From a virus, in IMG/VR virus record IMGVR_UViG_3300048929_000185, positions 1-64,000 of that record: a stretch of DNA of 64,000 nucleotides, one strand, 5' to 3'. Every line of letters begins with the position of its first letter. Positions within the stretch are counted from its first letter, which is position 1. Of the stretch, positions 16,116 to 24,514 are shown one piece after another. The notes beneath the pieces were generated by a model. The model saw only the letters and a program-made list of their open reading frames with translations, was not told the DNA's origin and made no database searches. Position numbers and translations under genes: made by a program.

Positions 16116-16883
16116 TTACACCACATAATTTTTATCGTTTTCTATTTTAACCTTGTGATTCAATAAGGCATTATATAACTTAAGTGAAATCATATTTTTG
16201 TATTCTTCGGCAACGCTTTTTATTGCTTCCTCTTTTTCTTTAGCATATATTTCAAATGCATCTAATATATCGTCATACGCTCCAAGCATATACCCATTGT
16301 ATTCTGCTCTATATCTACCATATTTATCTACCCATATTCCATTTGGTAAACCTCTTTTGTTTGGCTTATTTAGAAATAACATGTTAATTCTTTGTGGAAC
16401 AAGTAAACATTTATCTGGTGAATATTCCTTGTTGCCCGGAATTAAAATATCTTTATCTAAGTGCAATCTTTCCTCTGTATCTATATAGTTATCATCAAAC
16501 CACTTAGCAAAATTTTGATAATTATGCCACTCTTCACATGTAGTACAAATCCCAGAATATGTTGGAAATTTCTTTTTATTTTTAGAATAACATCTCCTAA
16601 TCATTTCATACCAGCCCGCATATGCTAATGTATGCGCTTTAGATGTACCAGTTTTATACTTTCCGTCTCCAAGATATCCAACCCCATAAACTATTTTATC
16701 ATATGGATTACAGATAACTCCATTTTTAAAATTAACATATGTATTATTAAATTTGACATAATGATACTCATCAAGGAATTCTACATCTATATTAGAACAA
16801 TCTTTGTATTTTATTATTTTCATTGGAGTACCTCTATTATTAATGCCTAATTCCCCCGTTCTATCATTAAATAATCCATGCAA
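16116..16883 (-). CDS. HNH/AP2-like phage nuclease or DNA-binding protein
   Basis: A 255-residue protein of the type seen in many Firmicute phages: KIVYGVGYLGDGKYKTG, then WYEMIRRCYSKNKKK with CTTCEEWHNYQNFAKWFDD, then LDKDILIPGNKEYSPDKCL and VPQRINML. The C-terminus (GIWVDKYGRYRAEYNG) resembles an AP2 domain. It probably binds DNA and may be a homing-type nuclease. Short gaps on both sides suggest insertion into the operon. Confidence 0.75.
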   Translation of the reverse strand: MHGLFNDRTGELGINNRGTPMKIIKYKDCSNIDVEFLDEYHYVKFNNTYVNFKNGVICNPYDKIVYGVGYLGDGKYKTGTSKAHTLAYAGWYEMIRRCYSKNKKKFPTYSGICTTCEEWHNYQNFAKWFDDNYIDTEERLHLDKDILIPGNKEYSPDKCLLVPQRINMLFLNKPNKRGLPNGIWVDKYGRYRAEYNGYMLGAYDDILDAFEIYAKEKEEAIKSVAEEYKNMISLKLYNALLNHKVKIENDKNYVV

Positions 16884-16887
16884 TTAC

Positions 16888-17226
16888 CTACTTCCTCCCC
16901 TCACTCTTAATGGTTTCTAATTTATACTGTTCTAAAAAGTTACTCGCCAAATGCTCCAGGTACTTACGATGTTCATTTGTCAGTTTGTACTTCAAGTCAA
17001 ATCCGGTTGCGCTGCTGTAATCTTTCAGGCACTCATAATAAAAACATTCACTGATTCTATCTCTATTCTCATTTACTAACTTCTCGAGAAGTTTGGCACA
17101 CTTATCGTAATCCGGATCTGAAATTATATTACAATTGTAATCGTAGTAGATTATGCTATGTATTATGAGCTTACGGCAGATCCAGTCGATTTGATCTGTT
17201 ATGGTGAGATTATTAAACGTTGTCAT
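16888..17226 (-). CDS. Unknown 112-residue protein
   Basis: A helical soluble protein (NNLTITDQIDWICRKLIIHS) of unknown family. Its ATG overlaps the stop of the broken Cys-rich gene upstream as ATGA, showing that TGA is used as a stop here. Confidence 0.72.
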   Translation of the reverse strand: MTTFNNLTITDQIDWICRKLIIHSIIYYDYNCNIISDPDYDKCAKLLEKLVNENRDRISECFYYECLKDYSSATGFDLKYKLTNEHRKYLEHLASNFLEQYKLETIKSEGRK

Positions 17227-17477
17227 TTGTTTTCCTTATATTCATTCATTGCCTTCTGTAAACATTTGGCTGCTTCTTCTGCGGTAATATTGCTAACATC
17301 ATCACAATTCATCATTGAGGCTCTTTCTAATTCATAATATTCGCATCTTCATGGTTTAAAAGTAGTGCATTTCCCGTGTTCGTCAATTTCAATTCTTTTC
17401 TCTTCAAGATTTCTTTGGCAACAATCTTCCCAGTAATATTTACACTTTGTGTTCATACACATCATGTTTATAGCCAT
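17223..17477 (-). pseudogene. Cys-rich small gene interrupted by in-frame TGA
   Basis: Starting at an ATG after GGAGATGATTAG, 42 codons encode a Cys-rich head (CMNTKCKYYWEDCC, then IDEHGKCTTFKP). A TGA follows at 17349-17351, and the same frame continues for 41 codons (RCEYYELERASMMNC and on) to a TGA. The continuity of composition and the Cys after the stop indicate a single 84-residue zinc-type protein broken by one nonsense change, most simply TGG, CGA or GGA to TGA. A true recoding signal is not apparent. Confidence 0.75.
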
Positions 17478-17501
17478 CTAATCATCTCCTTACCTCAGTT
17501 C

Positions 17502-17834
17502 TTATTTTTTAATTGGCTTTCCAGTTCCGGACACGAAATTGTGACCAAGGTTCTCAATAATGTCAGCGATTTCATCTTGCAATTCTGATACAATTTCAAT
17601 ATACGTTCTTTTGTCTTTGACATTAAATTCAACAGAGAATTTAAGTTCTACACCACCGATCTCAGAATCACCAATTATCATACATTCGTTCTCAGTACTC
17701 GAATGCTTTTTATTCTTTCCTTTATGTCTGTATATACCGTATGCTTCTTTCATTACCAACAAAATACTTATTATAGCCGACACACATAGCAATACGCTTC
17801 CATAAAACAATATATTGTTAATTAAATTTAACAC
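17502..17834 (-). CDS. Membrane-anchored small protein
   Basis: A 110-residue protein with an N-terminal membrane helix (about residues 10-28), a basic patch (YRHKGKNKKH), then a soluble beta-rich domain facing the cytoplasm by the positive-inside rule. Family unknown. Confidence 0.75.
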   Translation of the reverse strand: MLNLINNILFYGSVLLCVSAIISILLVMKEAYGIYRHKGKNKKHSSTENECMIIGDSEIGGVELKFSVEFNVKDKRTYIEIVSELQDEIADIIENLGHNFVSGTGKPIKK

Positions 17835-17880
17835 TCACAATCACCTCTTTTCTCCCATGAAAGGTTTCTTTCATTTCATT

Positions 17881-18252
17881 TCATTCTATTAATCCTGGGT
17901 TTTCATAAATATTTCCGATCACTTCATAACTTCCATTAACAGAGCCATGATATCCACGATATTGTTTTACTCCTACGCTTTTAAATTCACTTCCTATGTA
18001 TGTTATTACTCCAATGTGTCTATGTGATTTACCTCTATTCCACTCTTTCCCCTTTATAACGTCGCCTTCATACATCACATTCTCATTCTTATCTTTTAAT
18101 TCCGTAGATTGCATTAGAATAACATCATTCCAAAAATCCAATGGTGTCGCGTGTAGATATGGATAACAAGTTCCATCTCCGAAATCTACTATCGGAATAT
18201 CAACCATTAATTCATTTTCTTTATCCCATACCCTGAATTTAATATCTCTCAA
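17881..18252 (-). CDS. YopX family protein
   Basis: A 123-residue protein matching YopX: it starts MRDIKFRVWDKENELMVD, then LMQSTELKDKNENVMYEGD and a final YEVIGNIYENPGL. YopX was first described in SPbeta and occurs in many Firmicute phages. Its function is unknown; the fold contains an OB/SH3-like barrel. Confidence 0.93.
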   Translation of the reverse strand: MRDIKFRVWDKENELMVDIPIVDFGDGTCYPYLHATPLDFWNDVILMQSTELKDKNENVMYEGDVIKGKEWNRGKSHRHIGVITYIGSEFKSVGVKQYRGYHGSVNGSYEVIGNIYENPGLIE

Positions 18253-18290
18253 AAAATTTCCACCTCCATAGTTGTAATGAATGTATTAAT

Positions 18291-18590
18291 TTAATTTAAC
18301 TTTTCAATAATTATCTTGTACTTATCGTCTTTTTCGGTATCTTTTCCAATTAACTCATCTAACGCGGTTGGTACGTTAGCAGTAAATATTGCATCTTCGG
18401 TTTCGAAATACCAGTCATGACCGTCTGTTCTCACTGTTCCACTAATTTCTATAATAGATTTTGCATTGTCAAACTTATCATACGACAAACCATTATCTGT
18501 AACTTTGTTGATTTTTTCCATAGCATCATCTATGTCTTTAACATCTCTAACCAATTTTTTAATAATTTTAATCAGTTCATCATTTACCAT
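18291..18590 (-). CDS. Unknown 99-residue protein
   Basis: A helical N-terminal half (DELIKIIKKLVRDVKDID) and a beta-rich C-terminal half. Starts after AGGGAAAATAA. Family unknown. Confidence 0.7.
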   Translation of the reverse strand: MVNDELIKIIKKLVRDVKDIDDAMEKINKVTDNGLSYDKFDNAKSIIEISGTVRTDGHDWYFETEDAIFTANVPTALDELIGKDTEKDDKYKIIIEKLN

Positions 18591-18625
18591 TTATTTTCCC
18601 TCCTTGAAACGTCGGTTTCAACTGC

Positions 18626-18955
18626 TTAAAGTGCATTTTTCATTAAATATTCTGCAATATCTGTTGTAATTTCTTCATCAAACTCTTCAAAATCATCTAA
18701 TGATATCGTTCCAACCCCGAAGGCTGACTTATCTCTGGTAAGGTTGTAAGCGTATGAATCGTTTCCGATATCAAAATATTTATCCAACACAAGCTTGATA
18801 TTTTCTTCTGTAAACGCATTCTCATAATCAAACAACTTTCGTACAAGTAATGCAACAATACCTACTTCTTCTCTATCAACACGATATAAAACTATGCCGC
18901 GAGCATCTAAGACATCAATTGATCCATCACTATTTTTATCTAAAATTTTATTCAT
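18626..18955 (-). CDS. Unknown 109-residue acidic protein
   Basis: An acidic soluble protein (MNKILDKNSDGSIDVLDARG; the DKNSDGSID stretch resembles an EF-hand-like loop but is isolated). Starts after AAAGGATTATAT. Family unknown. Confidence 0.7.
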   Translation of the reverse strand: MNKILDKNSDGSIDVLDARGIVLYRVDREEVGIVALLVRKLFDYENAFTEENIKLVLDKYFDIGNDSYAYNLTRDKSAFGVGTISLDDFEEFDEEITTDIAEYLMKNAL

Positions 18956-18969
18956 ATATAATCCTTTCT

Positions 18970-19107
18970 TTATTTTGCTTTGTTCTCCAAAATTTCCAAC
19001 CTTTCATTGAGTCTCCAAATCAGATTTTTTAGTTCTCCTAATTCTGTTTTTAAAGATTCAACATTCCGCTCTCCATACGTAAATCTCCTCTCAAACCTCT
19101 TTTTCAT
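18970..19107 (-). CDS. 45-residue coiled-coil microprotein
   Basis: A basic head (MKKRFERRFTYGERN) leads into a leucine-spaced coiled coil (VESLKTELGELKNLIWRLNE). Spacing to both neighbours is tight. The frame is exact and fills the only gap here. The RBS is weak. Confidence 0.6.
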   Translation of the reverse strand: MKKRFERRFTYGERNVESLKTELGELKNLIWRLNERLEILENKAK

Positions 19108-19108
19108 T

Positions 19109-19585
19109 TTATAGAACTCCACACATTGACCATAAATCTTCTAAATACGCGGATGCCAGCTTAAGCATCTCTTTTTCTACATATACTTCGGTTCCCATCA
19201 TTCCTGGATATCCTATTTTCGACTTCTCTTTAAGGTAGTTAAGCACTTGTTCTGGATTGCTTACTGCATCAAATTTTTCTTCAAAACAAGAATCCAATTT
19301 GGTGTTTTTGCCTTGTGAAATAATCATGTCATATTTTTCCAATGAGTTTTCACCAATGTAAAAAAGTCCAAATTCATCATTAATTTTTAAATAATAATAC
19401 TCGCAACCATCATCATTGTTCACATGACTTTCTGTAATTACGGCTATTCCATTTTTTATTGTTTGTTTTTGAATAAAACTTTCGTTGATCTCAGTTATTG
19501 TTCTTGTAATTTCGGGGATTAAAAACCTATCCCCAATTTTATACTTTCTACTCATTAATATCCTCCAATTCTCCATTAAAATCAT
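19109..19585 (-). CDS. Unknown 158-residue protein
   Basis: A soluble protein. An internal ATG, starting MSRKYKIGDRFLIPEI, has the better ribosome site (GGAGGATATTA), so the first 10 residues may not be made. It overlaps the methyltransferase-like gene by 4 bases. Family unknown. Confidence 0.7.
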   Translation of the reverse strand: MILMENWRILMSRKYKIGDRFLIPEITRTITEINESFIQKQTIKNGIAVITESHVNNDDGCEYYYLKINDEFGLFYIGENSLEKYDMIISQGKNTKLDSCFEEKFDAVSNPEQVLNYLKEKSKIGYPGMMGTEVYVEKEMLKLASAYLEDLWSMCGVL

Positions 19586-20127
19586 ACTTTCAAAGCCCTG
19601 TCATATTTGATTAACTCTTCTATAATTAAGCTATCTGACAATACATCTTTGCAAAAATAACAAGTAGCAAAACTATTCCATGTTTTACATTTTTCTGCCG
19701 TTTCATGAAATCCAATCCTTTTATCAAAAGATAACATCTGAATTCCGTCTTTGAAATATTTATATCGTTCAATTCCTTGCAGCGTTTGCAGAGGTAGCAG
19801 CATAGCAAATGGTATATGTAAATTATATAATCTCTCTAAGATCAAATCTTTCTTGGAGAATGGAGGATTTGAAACTATGTAGTCAATTTTTTCATCTGGT
19901 AAATAGTCAAAGAAATCCTTGCCATCATCTATGTGTGATCTTGTAACATGGAACCCTCTTTCCTTTAGTAAATTATAGAAAGCACTTCTTGACGAATCAA
20001 ACGGTGTCCAGATAGTAGATTTGGGCTTTAAGTATTTTATAATTGGTTCAACCGCATAATATGGAGTTTCCCAGTTGTCTTGATTACTTGTTCTATCGCT
20101 GTTTAAATATCCTGTATTTCGTGCCAT
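19582..20127 (-). CDS. Adenine-specific DNA methyltransferase-like protein
   Basis: A 181-residue Rossmann-type protein. SNPPFSKKDLILERL matches the (N/D)PP(Y/F) motif IV of N6-adenine methyltransferases and DNWETPYYAVEPIIKYL opens the domain as in phage Dam-like proteins. The SAM-binding motif I is weak (TIWTPFDSSRS), so it may be a degenerate or non-classical enzyme. It heads a group of three methyltransferase-like genes. Confidence 0.72.
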   Translation of the reverse strand: MARNTGYLNSDRTSNQDNWETPYYAVEPIIKYLKPKSTIWTPFDSSRSAFYNLLKERGFHVTRSHIDDGKDFFDYLPDEKIDYIVSNPPFSKKDLILERLYNLHIPFAMLLPLQTLQGIERYKYFKDGIQMLSFDKRIGFHETAEKCKTWNSFATCYFCKDVLSDSLIIEELIKYDRALKV

Positions 20128-20130
20128 TAG

Positions 20131-20208
20131 TCACCTTATTAGTAGCTGCGCAGCTTTATCATCGATGACTTTTACCTTTCTTTTTTGTCTTTGAATCTTT
20201 AATTTCAT
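20131..20208 (-). CDS. 25-residue basic microprotein (doubtful)
   Basis: A short basic ORF (MKLKIQRQKRKVKV and on) fills the gap between two methyltransferase genes. The ribosome site is poor because the region upstream is coding, so this may be only a spacer. Confidence 0.3.
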   Translation of the reverse strand: MKLKIQRQKRKVKVIDDKAAQLLIR

Positions 20209-20211
20209 ATC

Positions 20212-21120
20212 TTATATGTATTGTTTTAAGTTACTCAAAATAAATTCTACGGTAGGTTCATTCCAACCATTGCCCATTAAACTACACCGTTTTGCATAAC
20301 TAAGTTTTTTACCATTTACTTTTACATTTGTAAAATTGTCTGGAACACCCTGAAGCCTCTCGTATTCTATTTCTGTCAATTTTCTTGGTTTACCGTTGTC
20401 TAAAACTTTCTTCTCTTGATATCCACCACTTACGCAGGTTAATGTTGCCATTTTATAATTTGGATTGTAAATTCTCTTACACATTTCAGTCGTATTCACA
20501 AGCAGCTCTCCACAAACCTTTTTATCCATATTAGTAATTTTAAATGGCTTATTATAGTAATATTTATCGCTAACATTTTCTTCCATAATATCTTTTAGCA
20601 TTAGTGAGTTGTGTACTGGGAGTTTATCTAACTTAATATTAGTCCAATAATATCTTTCTCTATCTTGAGCAGAGAATAAATTACTGTTAATCAATATAGG
20701 ATCTATTCCAATAAGTTGAGTCATGGTATTTAAATCTTCGCTTTTAGTAGGAATTACGTTTTCAAACATAATCCACCTCGGCTTTATTACATTTATTGCT
20801 TCAATCGCTTTAAAGAAAATGCCAGATTTGCCCATTAACCCATTGTTTATTTCTTCGTTTTCAATTCGTATTCTCGAAAGAGATTGACAACAGGTTCCAG
20901 CCAAAACTAAATCAAACCCAATAAATTGTTCAAAATTTGCTTTATATAAATCTCCACAATGATTAATGAACGGAAAATGATATGACGAAACGGCTATTGC
21001 TTCCGATAATATTTCGTATGTACAATATTCTTCTATCGGTATATTCAGCCTTTGTAATGTAAGTAACCCCGTTTCAACTCCACCGCAAAGACTTAGAACT
21101 CTTAATCCTCTATTATTCAA
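20212..21120 (-). CDS. C5-cytosine DNA methyltransferase
   Basis: A 302-residue Dnmt-type enzyme. Motif I is VLSLCGGVETGL, motif IV GTCCQSLSR with the catalytic Cys (but CCQ where PCQ is usual), motif VI IMFENV, motif VIII QDRERYYWTN, motif IX RKLTEIEYERLQGVPDNF and motif X SLMGNGWNEPTVEF. All key motifs are present, so it is probably active, protecting phage DNA from restriction or marking it. The target recognition region is short. Confidence 0.92.
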   Translation of the reverse strand: MNNRGLRVLSLCGGVETGLLTLQRLNIPIEEYCTYEILSEAIAVSSYHFPFINHCGDLYKANFEQFIGFDLVLAGTCCQSLSRIRIENEEINNGLMGKSGIFFKAIEAINVIKPRWIMFENVIPTKSEDLNTMTQLIGIDPILINSNLFSAQDRERYYWTNIKLDKLPVHNSLMLKDIMEENVSDKYYYNKPFKITNMDKKVCGELLVNTTEMCKRIYNPNYKMATLTCVSGGYQEKKVLDNGKPRKLTEIEYERLQGVPDNFTNVKVNGKKLSYAKRCSLMGNGWNEPTVEFILSNLKQYI

Positions 21121-21279
21121 TTTTCCCTATTTACAGGGAATGCGCATTCACTTGTAACCGGTGTTTTACTGTTTTCCTTTCTAATTTTTTGTATGCCGCT
21201 TAGACCTGGAGTTCGCGACCACCAGATAAAAGCGAAGTTTCATTACTGTTTCAGTCCATATGTTGTATGTATTTTAAAA
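21121..21279. other. 159-bp non-coding gap between methyltransferases
   Basis: The only coding potential is a 20-codon ORF with a poor start. A short inverted repeat CCCTATTTACAGGG lies just before the C5 methyltransferase start (21125-21138). No terminator or consensus promoter is seen. Confidence 0.5.
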
Positions 21280-21966
21280 TTAAACTACTATATCTTGTAA
21301 TCTTTTATCTGCTATATTGAAATATGGCGTTTCTAATTCAGATCCAAGATAGTTTCTTTTTAATTCCTTGGCAGCAACCATAGTGGCTCCCGTTCCTATA
21401 AACGGATCAAAAACAATATCTCCTTCATTGCTTGAATTCAATATATAAAACTTTAGTAACTCAACTGGCTTCTCACACGGGTGTGTTTTATTTCCTATGA
21501 TATTGTTAAACTGATGAACTGTCTTGCTTCCTCCGATATCATTAATCCACTTTGCTTTACCTTTTCTTAGAAATAATACGTATTCACAATTTTTCATATA
21601 AAACTGTGATGGCGTACAATTGTTCTTTTCCCATACGAGCAAATTGTGCAGTTTAAATCCTGCCTTTTGTGATTCATTAAGCATTTCTGTTAGATTTAAT
21701 GAGTTTGTAAATATGTAAGCATGAGAACCAGATTTTAAAATTCTGTATAATTCTGGCATCCAATCGGATATTTTTATATTCTGATGCTTGAATAATTTTC
21801 TATTTCCAGACAGCATACCTTTTGGTCTTTCTGAATTTTTACCATTACTGTCTCCGCCGGTAATCGTCTTATATGGGGGATCTGTCACTATGAGATCGAC
21901 ACATTCTTCCTCCATGTTTTTCATTGCTAAAATTGAATCTTCATTCCGTATAATATTTGATTCCAT
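21280..21966 (-). CDS. Beta-class DNA methyltransferase (N6-adenine or N4-cytosine)
   Basis: A 228-residue enzyme with DLIVTDPPYKT (motif IV, DPPY) near the N-terminus and FDPFIGTGATMVAAKEL (motif I) near the C-terminus, the beta-class order. DPPY suggests N6-adenine. HPCEKPVELLKFYI is motif X-like. There is no partner restriction enzyme nearby, so an orphan, anti-restriction or regulatory role is likely. Confidence 0.9.
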   Translation of the reverse strand: MESNIIRNEDSILAMKNMEEECVDLIVTDPPYKTITGGDSNGKNSERPKGMLSGNRKLFKHQNIKISDWMPELYRILKSGSHAYIFTNSLNLTEMLNESQKAGFKLHNLLVWEKNNCTPSQFYMKNCEYVLFLRKGKAKWINDIGGSKTVHQFNNIIGNKTHPCEKPVELLKFYILNSSNEGDIVFDPFIGTGATMVAAKELKRNYLGSELETPYFNIADKRLQDIVV

Positions 21967-22052
21967 TATTAACCAGAAAGGTAGAATTCTTTTGGTCGCG
22001 ACACCTTTATCCTTTCTGCATATTTTATTTTGTTTTTATGATTGATTTTTAT

Positions 22053-22082
22053 GGTATTTACATTTTTACGATCTGCCAATCG
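22053..22082 (-). ncRNA. Conserved element, copy 2 (TGGCAG hexaloop plus box)
   Basis: Leftward: stem CGAT, loop TGGCAG, stem ATCG, 3 bases, then AAATGTAAATACC. It begins 1-2 bases after the stop of the gene at 22084 and precedes the beta-class methyltransferase. No promoter of the twin-box class is nearby, so here the element is internal to an operon. Confidence 0.58.
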
Positions 22083-22083
22083 C

Positions 22084-22356
22084 TTATTCTAAATCCTTTT
22101 TAATCCCAATATTTGATAACTTATGTAATAATTTCGTGATTCTATATTTTCTTTTCCGTGGTTTATCTGATATGTATGCAATCCACACCAGTAATGGAGC
22201 AAGATATCCGCATAGTAATGTTATAACCATTGCAAATACTGTTTCTACTCCGAAGTATTTTGGATCAAACTCTTCCCCTCTCATATCGTGAACAATGATA
22301 CAAAATATTGTTACTAATCCAACTAAAAAGTATCCAATTCCAATAATATCTGCCAC
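22084..22356 (-). CDS. Two-helix membrane protein
   Basis: Two clear membrane helices (IGIGYFLVGLVTIFCIIV and FAMVITLLCGYLAPLLVWIA) with a basic C-terminal tail. I choose the GTG at 22356, preceded by AAAGGAGGAGAAA; a longer frame to 22389 would add 11 residues without a ribosome site. 90 residues. Family unknown. Confidence 0.75.
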   Translation of the reverse strand: MADIIGIGYFLVGLVTIFCIIVHDMRGEEFDPKYFGVETVFAMVITLLCGYLAPLLVWIAYISDKPRKRKYRITKLLHKLSNIGIKKDLE

Positions 22357-22388
22357 TTTCTCCTCCTTTAAGATACAGATTTTAACCA

Positions 22389-22652
22389 TTATTCACCTGT
22401 TTCCACTTGCCCAGATTCTTCTAACCACTCTTCAATACAGGGGAGACATGTATAACACGAAATTGGTTCTCCATCCATAAATCCAGTCTCCAGTAGGACA
22501 TATTCACCTGCTTTAATTTCGTTCCCACAACCACCCAAACACTCATGTGGTTTGCGACACTTTACGATCTTTTCTTTATGATTTGTGATATCATCTCCAA
22601 AATCTCCACTATAAAATCCGCTATCTAAATACAATTCTTTATCATATTTCAT
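22389..22652 (-). CDS. Small zinc-binding protein
   Basis: An 87-residue protein with four metal ligand pairs, CRKPHECLGGCGNEI and CYTCLPCIEEW, probably a treble-clef-like zinc site. Function unknown. Confidence 0.75.
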   Translation of the reverse strand: MKYDKELYLDSGFYSGDFGDDITNHKEKIVKCRKPHECLGGCGNEIKAGEYVLLETGFMDGEPISCYTCLPCIEEWLEESGQVETGE

Positions 22653-22687
22653 TTTTACATCTCCTTTTCTCAGATGAAACTCGCCTT

Positions 22688-23089
22688 TTACTTGTCTTTA
22701 AATAGTTCAACCGCTTTCAATGCTCTTTCGTATTCAAGTTTTGCTTGATTTAATTTGGCTTCAGCCTTATCTTTCTCGTCTTTCTTTTTAGTAATTTCCA
22801 TCTGTTCTCTTATATCTTTGTAGATCTTCTCAATATTTGGTTCATCTACATTCCAAAATAGCCCGTCAAAACAGCTATAGTAATATGAGGTGTAGTATTT
22901 TGCGAAATCATTACCGACACTTGAAACTCTTGCATAATTCAAACATTCCTTTTTTCTGCCATCTTTGTAATATACAACCTCACTGTTAATGTAAATAACT
23001 GGATACTTTTCACAATGTAATACTCTATCAGATGACTCGTAAATTCTATAAATATATTTCTGTTTACTCAGCTCTTTTAAATTCAACAT
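22688..23089 (-). CDS. Unknown 133-residue protein with C-terminal coiled coil
   Basis: An aromatic-rich N-terminal domain (KYIYRIYESSDRV, YYTSYYYSCFDGLFW) is followed by a charged coiled coil over the last 45 residues. The start is the ATG at 23089 after GTGGAGCTAAT; a longer frame to 23200 runs entirely inside the upstream gene and is rejected. Confidence 0.72.
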   Translation of the reverse strand: MLNLKELSKQKYIYRIYESSDRVLHCEKYPVIYINSEVVYYKDGRKKECLNYARVSSVGNDFAKYYTSYYYSCFDGLFWNVDEPNIEKIYKDIREQMEITKKKDEKDKAEAKLNQAKLEYERALKAVELFKDK

Positions 23090-23090
23090 A

Positions 23091-23288
23091 TTAGCTCCAC
23101 TTTCTCTTTCTAAACTCAAAATATTTTCCATCTTTGTTCCACATTCTGTACACTCCATCAACCTTTTCAAAATGGTCGACTTCTGGATAATTCCTATCAT
23201 CTAATACGTGTAAAATTTCATCACTAGATAATTCACAACGTCGCTTGTTTATGTATTCACTTAATAGTTCAATCGTTTCAGTTGGCAT
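23091..23288 (-). CDS. Unknown 65-residue protein
   Basis: A small soluble protein (MPTETIELLSEYINKRRCEL) with a basic C-terminus. Ends 1 base before the next start. Family unknown. Confidence 0.7.
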   Translation of the reverse strand: MPTETIELLSEYINKRRCELSSDEILHVLDDRNYPEVDHFEKVDGVYRMWNKDGKYFEFRKRKWS

Positions 23289-23290
23289 AG

Positions 23291-23530
23291 TTACCTCATT
23301 TCGTCTCTGTTACTGAACCATCTGCTCATTATCCCAGAATGTAAATAATTGAATTGACTCTTAGTGGCATAGTTCTTAAATTCCGAATCTTTGTACTTCT
23401 CGTGAATATCTACCATTTTGCATCGATGTTTCGCAAGTTTTGTTTTAAGGTATAATTCTCTGTCTATCGCCCATACAATTTTTAAGAAAATCAAAAACTC
23501 TTTAATCATATAACTCCTTTCACTTTTCAA
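23291..23530 (-). CDS. Unknown 79-residue basic protein
   Basis: A basic helical protein (KIVWAIDRELYLKTKLAKHR). The first ATG lies close after GAAAAGTGAAAGGAGTTAT if an internal ATG (MIKEFLIFLKIVWAI) is used, which has the better site. Family unknown. Confidence 0.65.
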   Translation of the reverse strand: MKSERSYMIKEFLIFLKIVWAIDRELYLKTKLAKHRCKMVDIHEKYKDSEFKNYATKSQFNYLHSGIMSRWFSNRDEMR

Positions 23531-23537
23531 ATAAACT

Positions 23538-23678
23538 TCATCTTTTATTTCTAAAATATTTCCTTATTTTTTCTTTTGCTGAATCTATGATCTGTGACGC
23601 AATACACCACAAAATCACAACAACAAATATCGCAAGTACAATTAATCCAATGATATCTTTAATTGTAAAAATTATCAT
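23538..23678 (-). CDS. Single-pass membrane microprotein
   Basis: A 46-residue protein: one membrane helix (IIGLIVLAIFVVVILWCIA) then a basic tail. The ATG at 23678 follows GAAGGAGTGAAC, so I reject the longer frame to 23756. Confidence 0.72.
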   Translation of the reverse strand: MIIFTIKDIIGLIVLAIFVVVILWCIASQIIDSAKEKIRKYFRNKR

Positions 23679-23703
23679 GTTCACTCCTTCTGAAAATATC
23701 AGT

Positions 23704-23997
23704 TTAGTTCTCAATATTAATATCTCTACGTTCACAAACTTTCTTCCAATATCCATACGGAAAAGTATAGTGACTTCCGTCCTTACATTCTCTGCACCTG
23801 CTACAATAATCTCTATCTTCCCACCAGCAAGACGAGCAGTCAGATATATGTGTTATTGAGGTTCTATGATTCATAACCAGTGATTCAAGTTTCTGTAAAT
23901 CATTAGTGTTATTTGCGAACGTTTGTATACAATCACTTGCACACTTCTCACGAATATACCATTTTATAATTGCGACCTTTTCAATTTTTTTCATCAT
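23704..23997 (-). CDS. Cys-rich small protein
   Basis: A 97-residue protein with a dense Cys cluster (CSSCWWEDRDYCSRCRECKD), probably binding zinc. The start is an ATG right after AAGGAGTG; alternative starts differ by one or two codons. Function unknown. Confidence 0.75.
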   Translation of the reverse strand: MMKKIEKVAIIKWYIREKCASDCIQTFANNTNDLQKLESLVMNHRTSITHISDCSSCWWEDRDYCSRCRECKDGSHYTFPYGYWKKVCERRDINIEN

Positions 23998-24026
23998 CAC
24001 TCCTTACTACTCTGGAAAATACTAAT

Positions 24027-24212
24027 TCAACAGAATTCACTTTGAAATTCGGATATGAAAGCATCAACCATTTTTTTCATCTCGCTATACGTTCCGATAT
24101 TTCCTTTTGCTGGATCGTAATTCATAGCAACCAGTGCTCTCAATTCTCCAAACGCTCTTTCTGCTTGTGCTATTTGCAAGTTATACGTATGACCATAGCT
24201 TAATCTTTCCAA
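24027..24212 (-). CDS. Unknown 61-residue protein, TTG start
   Basis: The ribosome site GGAGGTG stands the right distance from a TTG at 24212, giving 61 residues (ERLSYGHTYNLQIAQAERAF at the start). The longer frame from 24230 would place the site inside the gene. Family unknown. Confidence 0.65.
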   Translation of the reverse strand: MERLSYGHTYNLQIAQAERAFGELRALVAMNYDPAKGNIGTYSEMKKMVDAFISEFQSEFC

Positions 24213-24232
24213 AACATCACCTCCACGCAATC

Positions 24233-24484
24233 CTAATATAGCCTATTTATTAACCATTGCTCCGCATCATTTTTCTTTGTGAATATTACTCGTTTATTTA
24301 AATTCTTTAAACTAAACTCCATTGGTGTACCCCATTTACCATATAATCCATATACATAACCATGTGCTGTATAATCGCTGGTGAACACTTTTAAACAATC
24401 TGGAATAAACTCACATACTTTGTTTTTTTCGATAGATGACACATAAAGTTTATCACCTACCTTACACCCAAAATCATCAAACAT
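24233..24484 (-). CDS. Unknown 83-residue protein
   Basis: A beta-rich protein (FGCKVGDKLYVSSIEKNKVC) ending in NDAEQWLINRLY. Similar small proteins with a C-terminal NDAExxL motif are common in Clostridia phages; the function is not known. Confidence 0.72.
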   Translation of the reverse strand: MFDDFGCKVGDKLYVSSIEKNKVCEFIPDCLKVFTSDYTAHGYVYGLYGKWGTPMEFSLKNLNKRVIFTKKNDAEQWLINRLY

Positions 24485-24514
24485 AATGTTCCTTTCTACT
24501 TGTTCAGTTAAATA

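Noticed and set aside
17349-17351. Genome-wide reassignment of TGA
   Set aside because: TGA ends many well-bounded genes here, including an ATGA overlap 120 bases away, and a neighbouring lesion uses TAA.
22688-23200. 170-residue reading of the gene at 22688
   Set aside because: The first 37 codons lie inside the intact gene at 23091-23288; the ATG at 23089 has the ribosome site.
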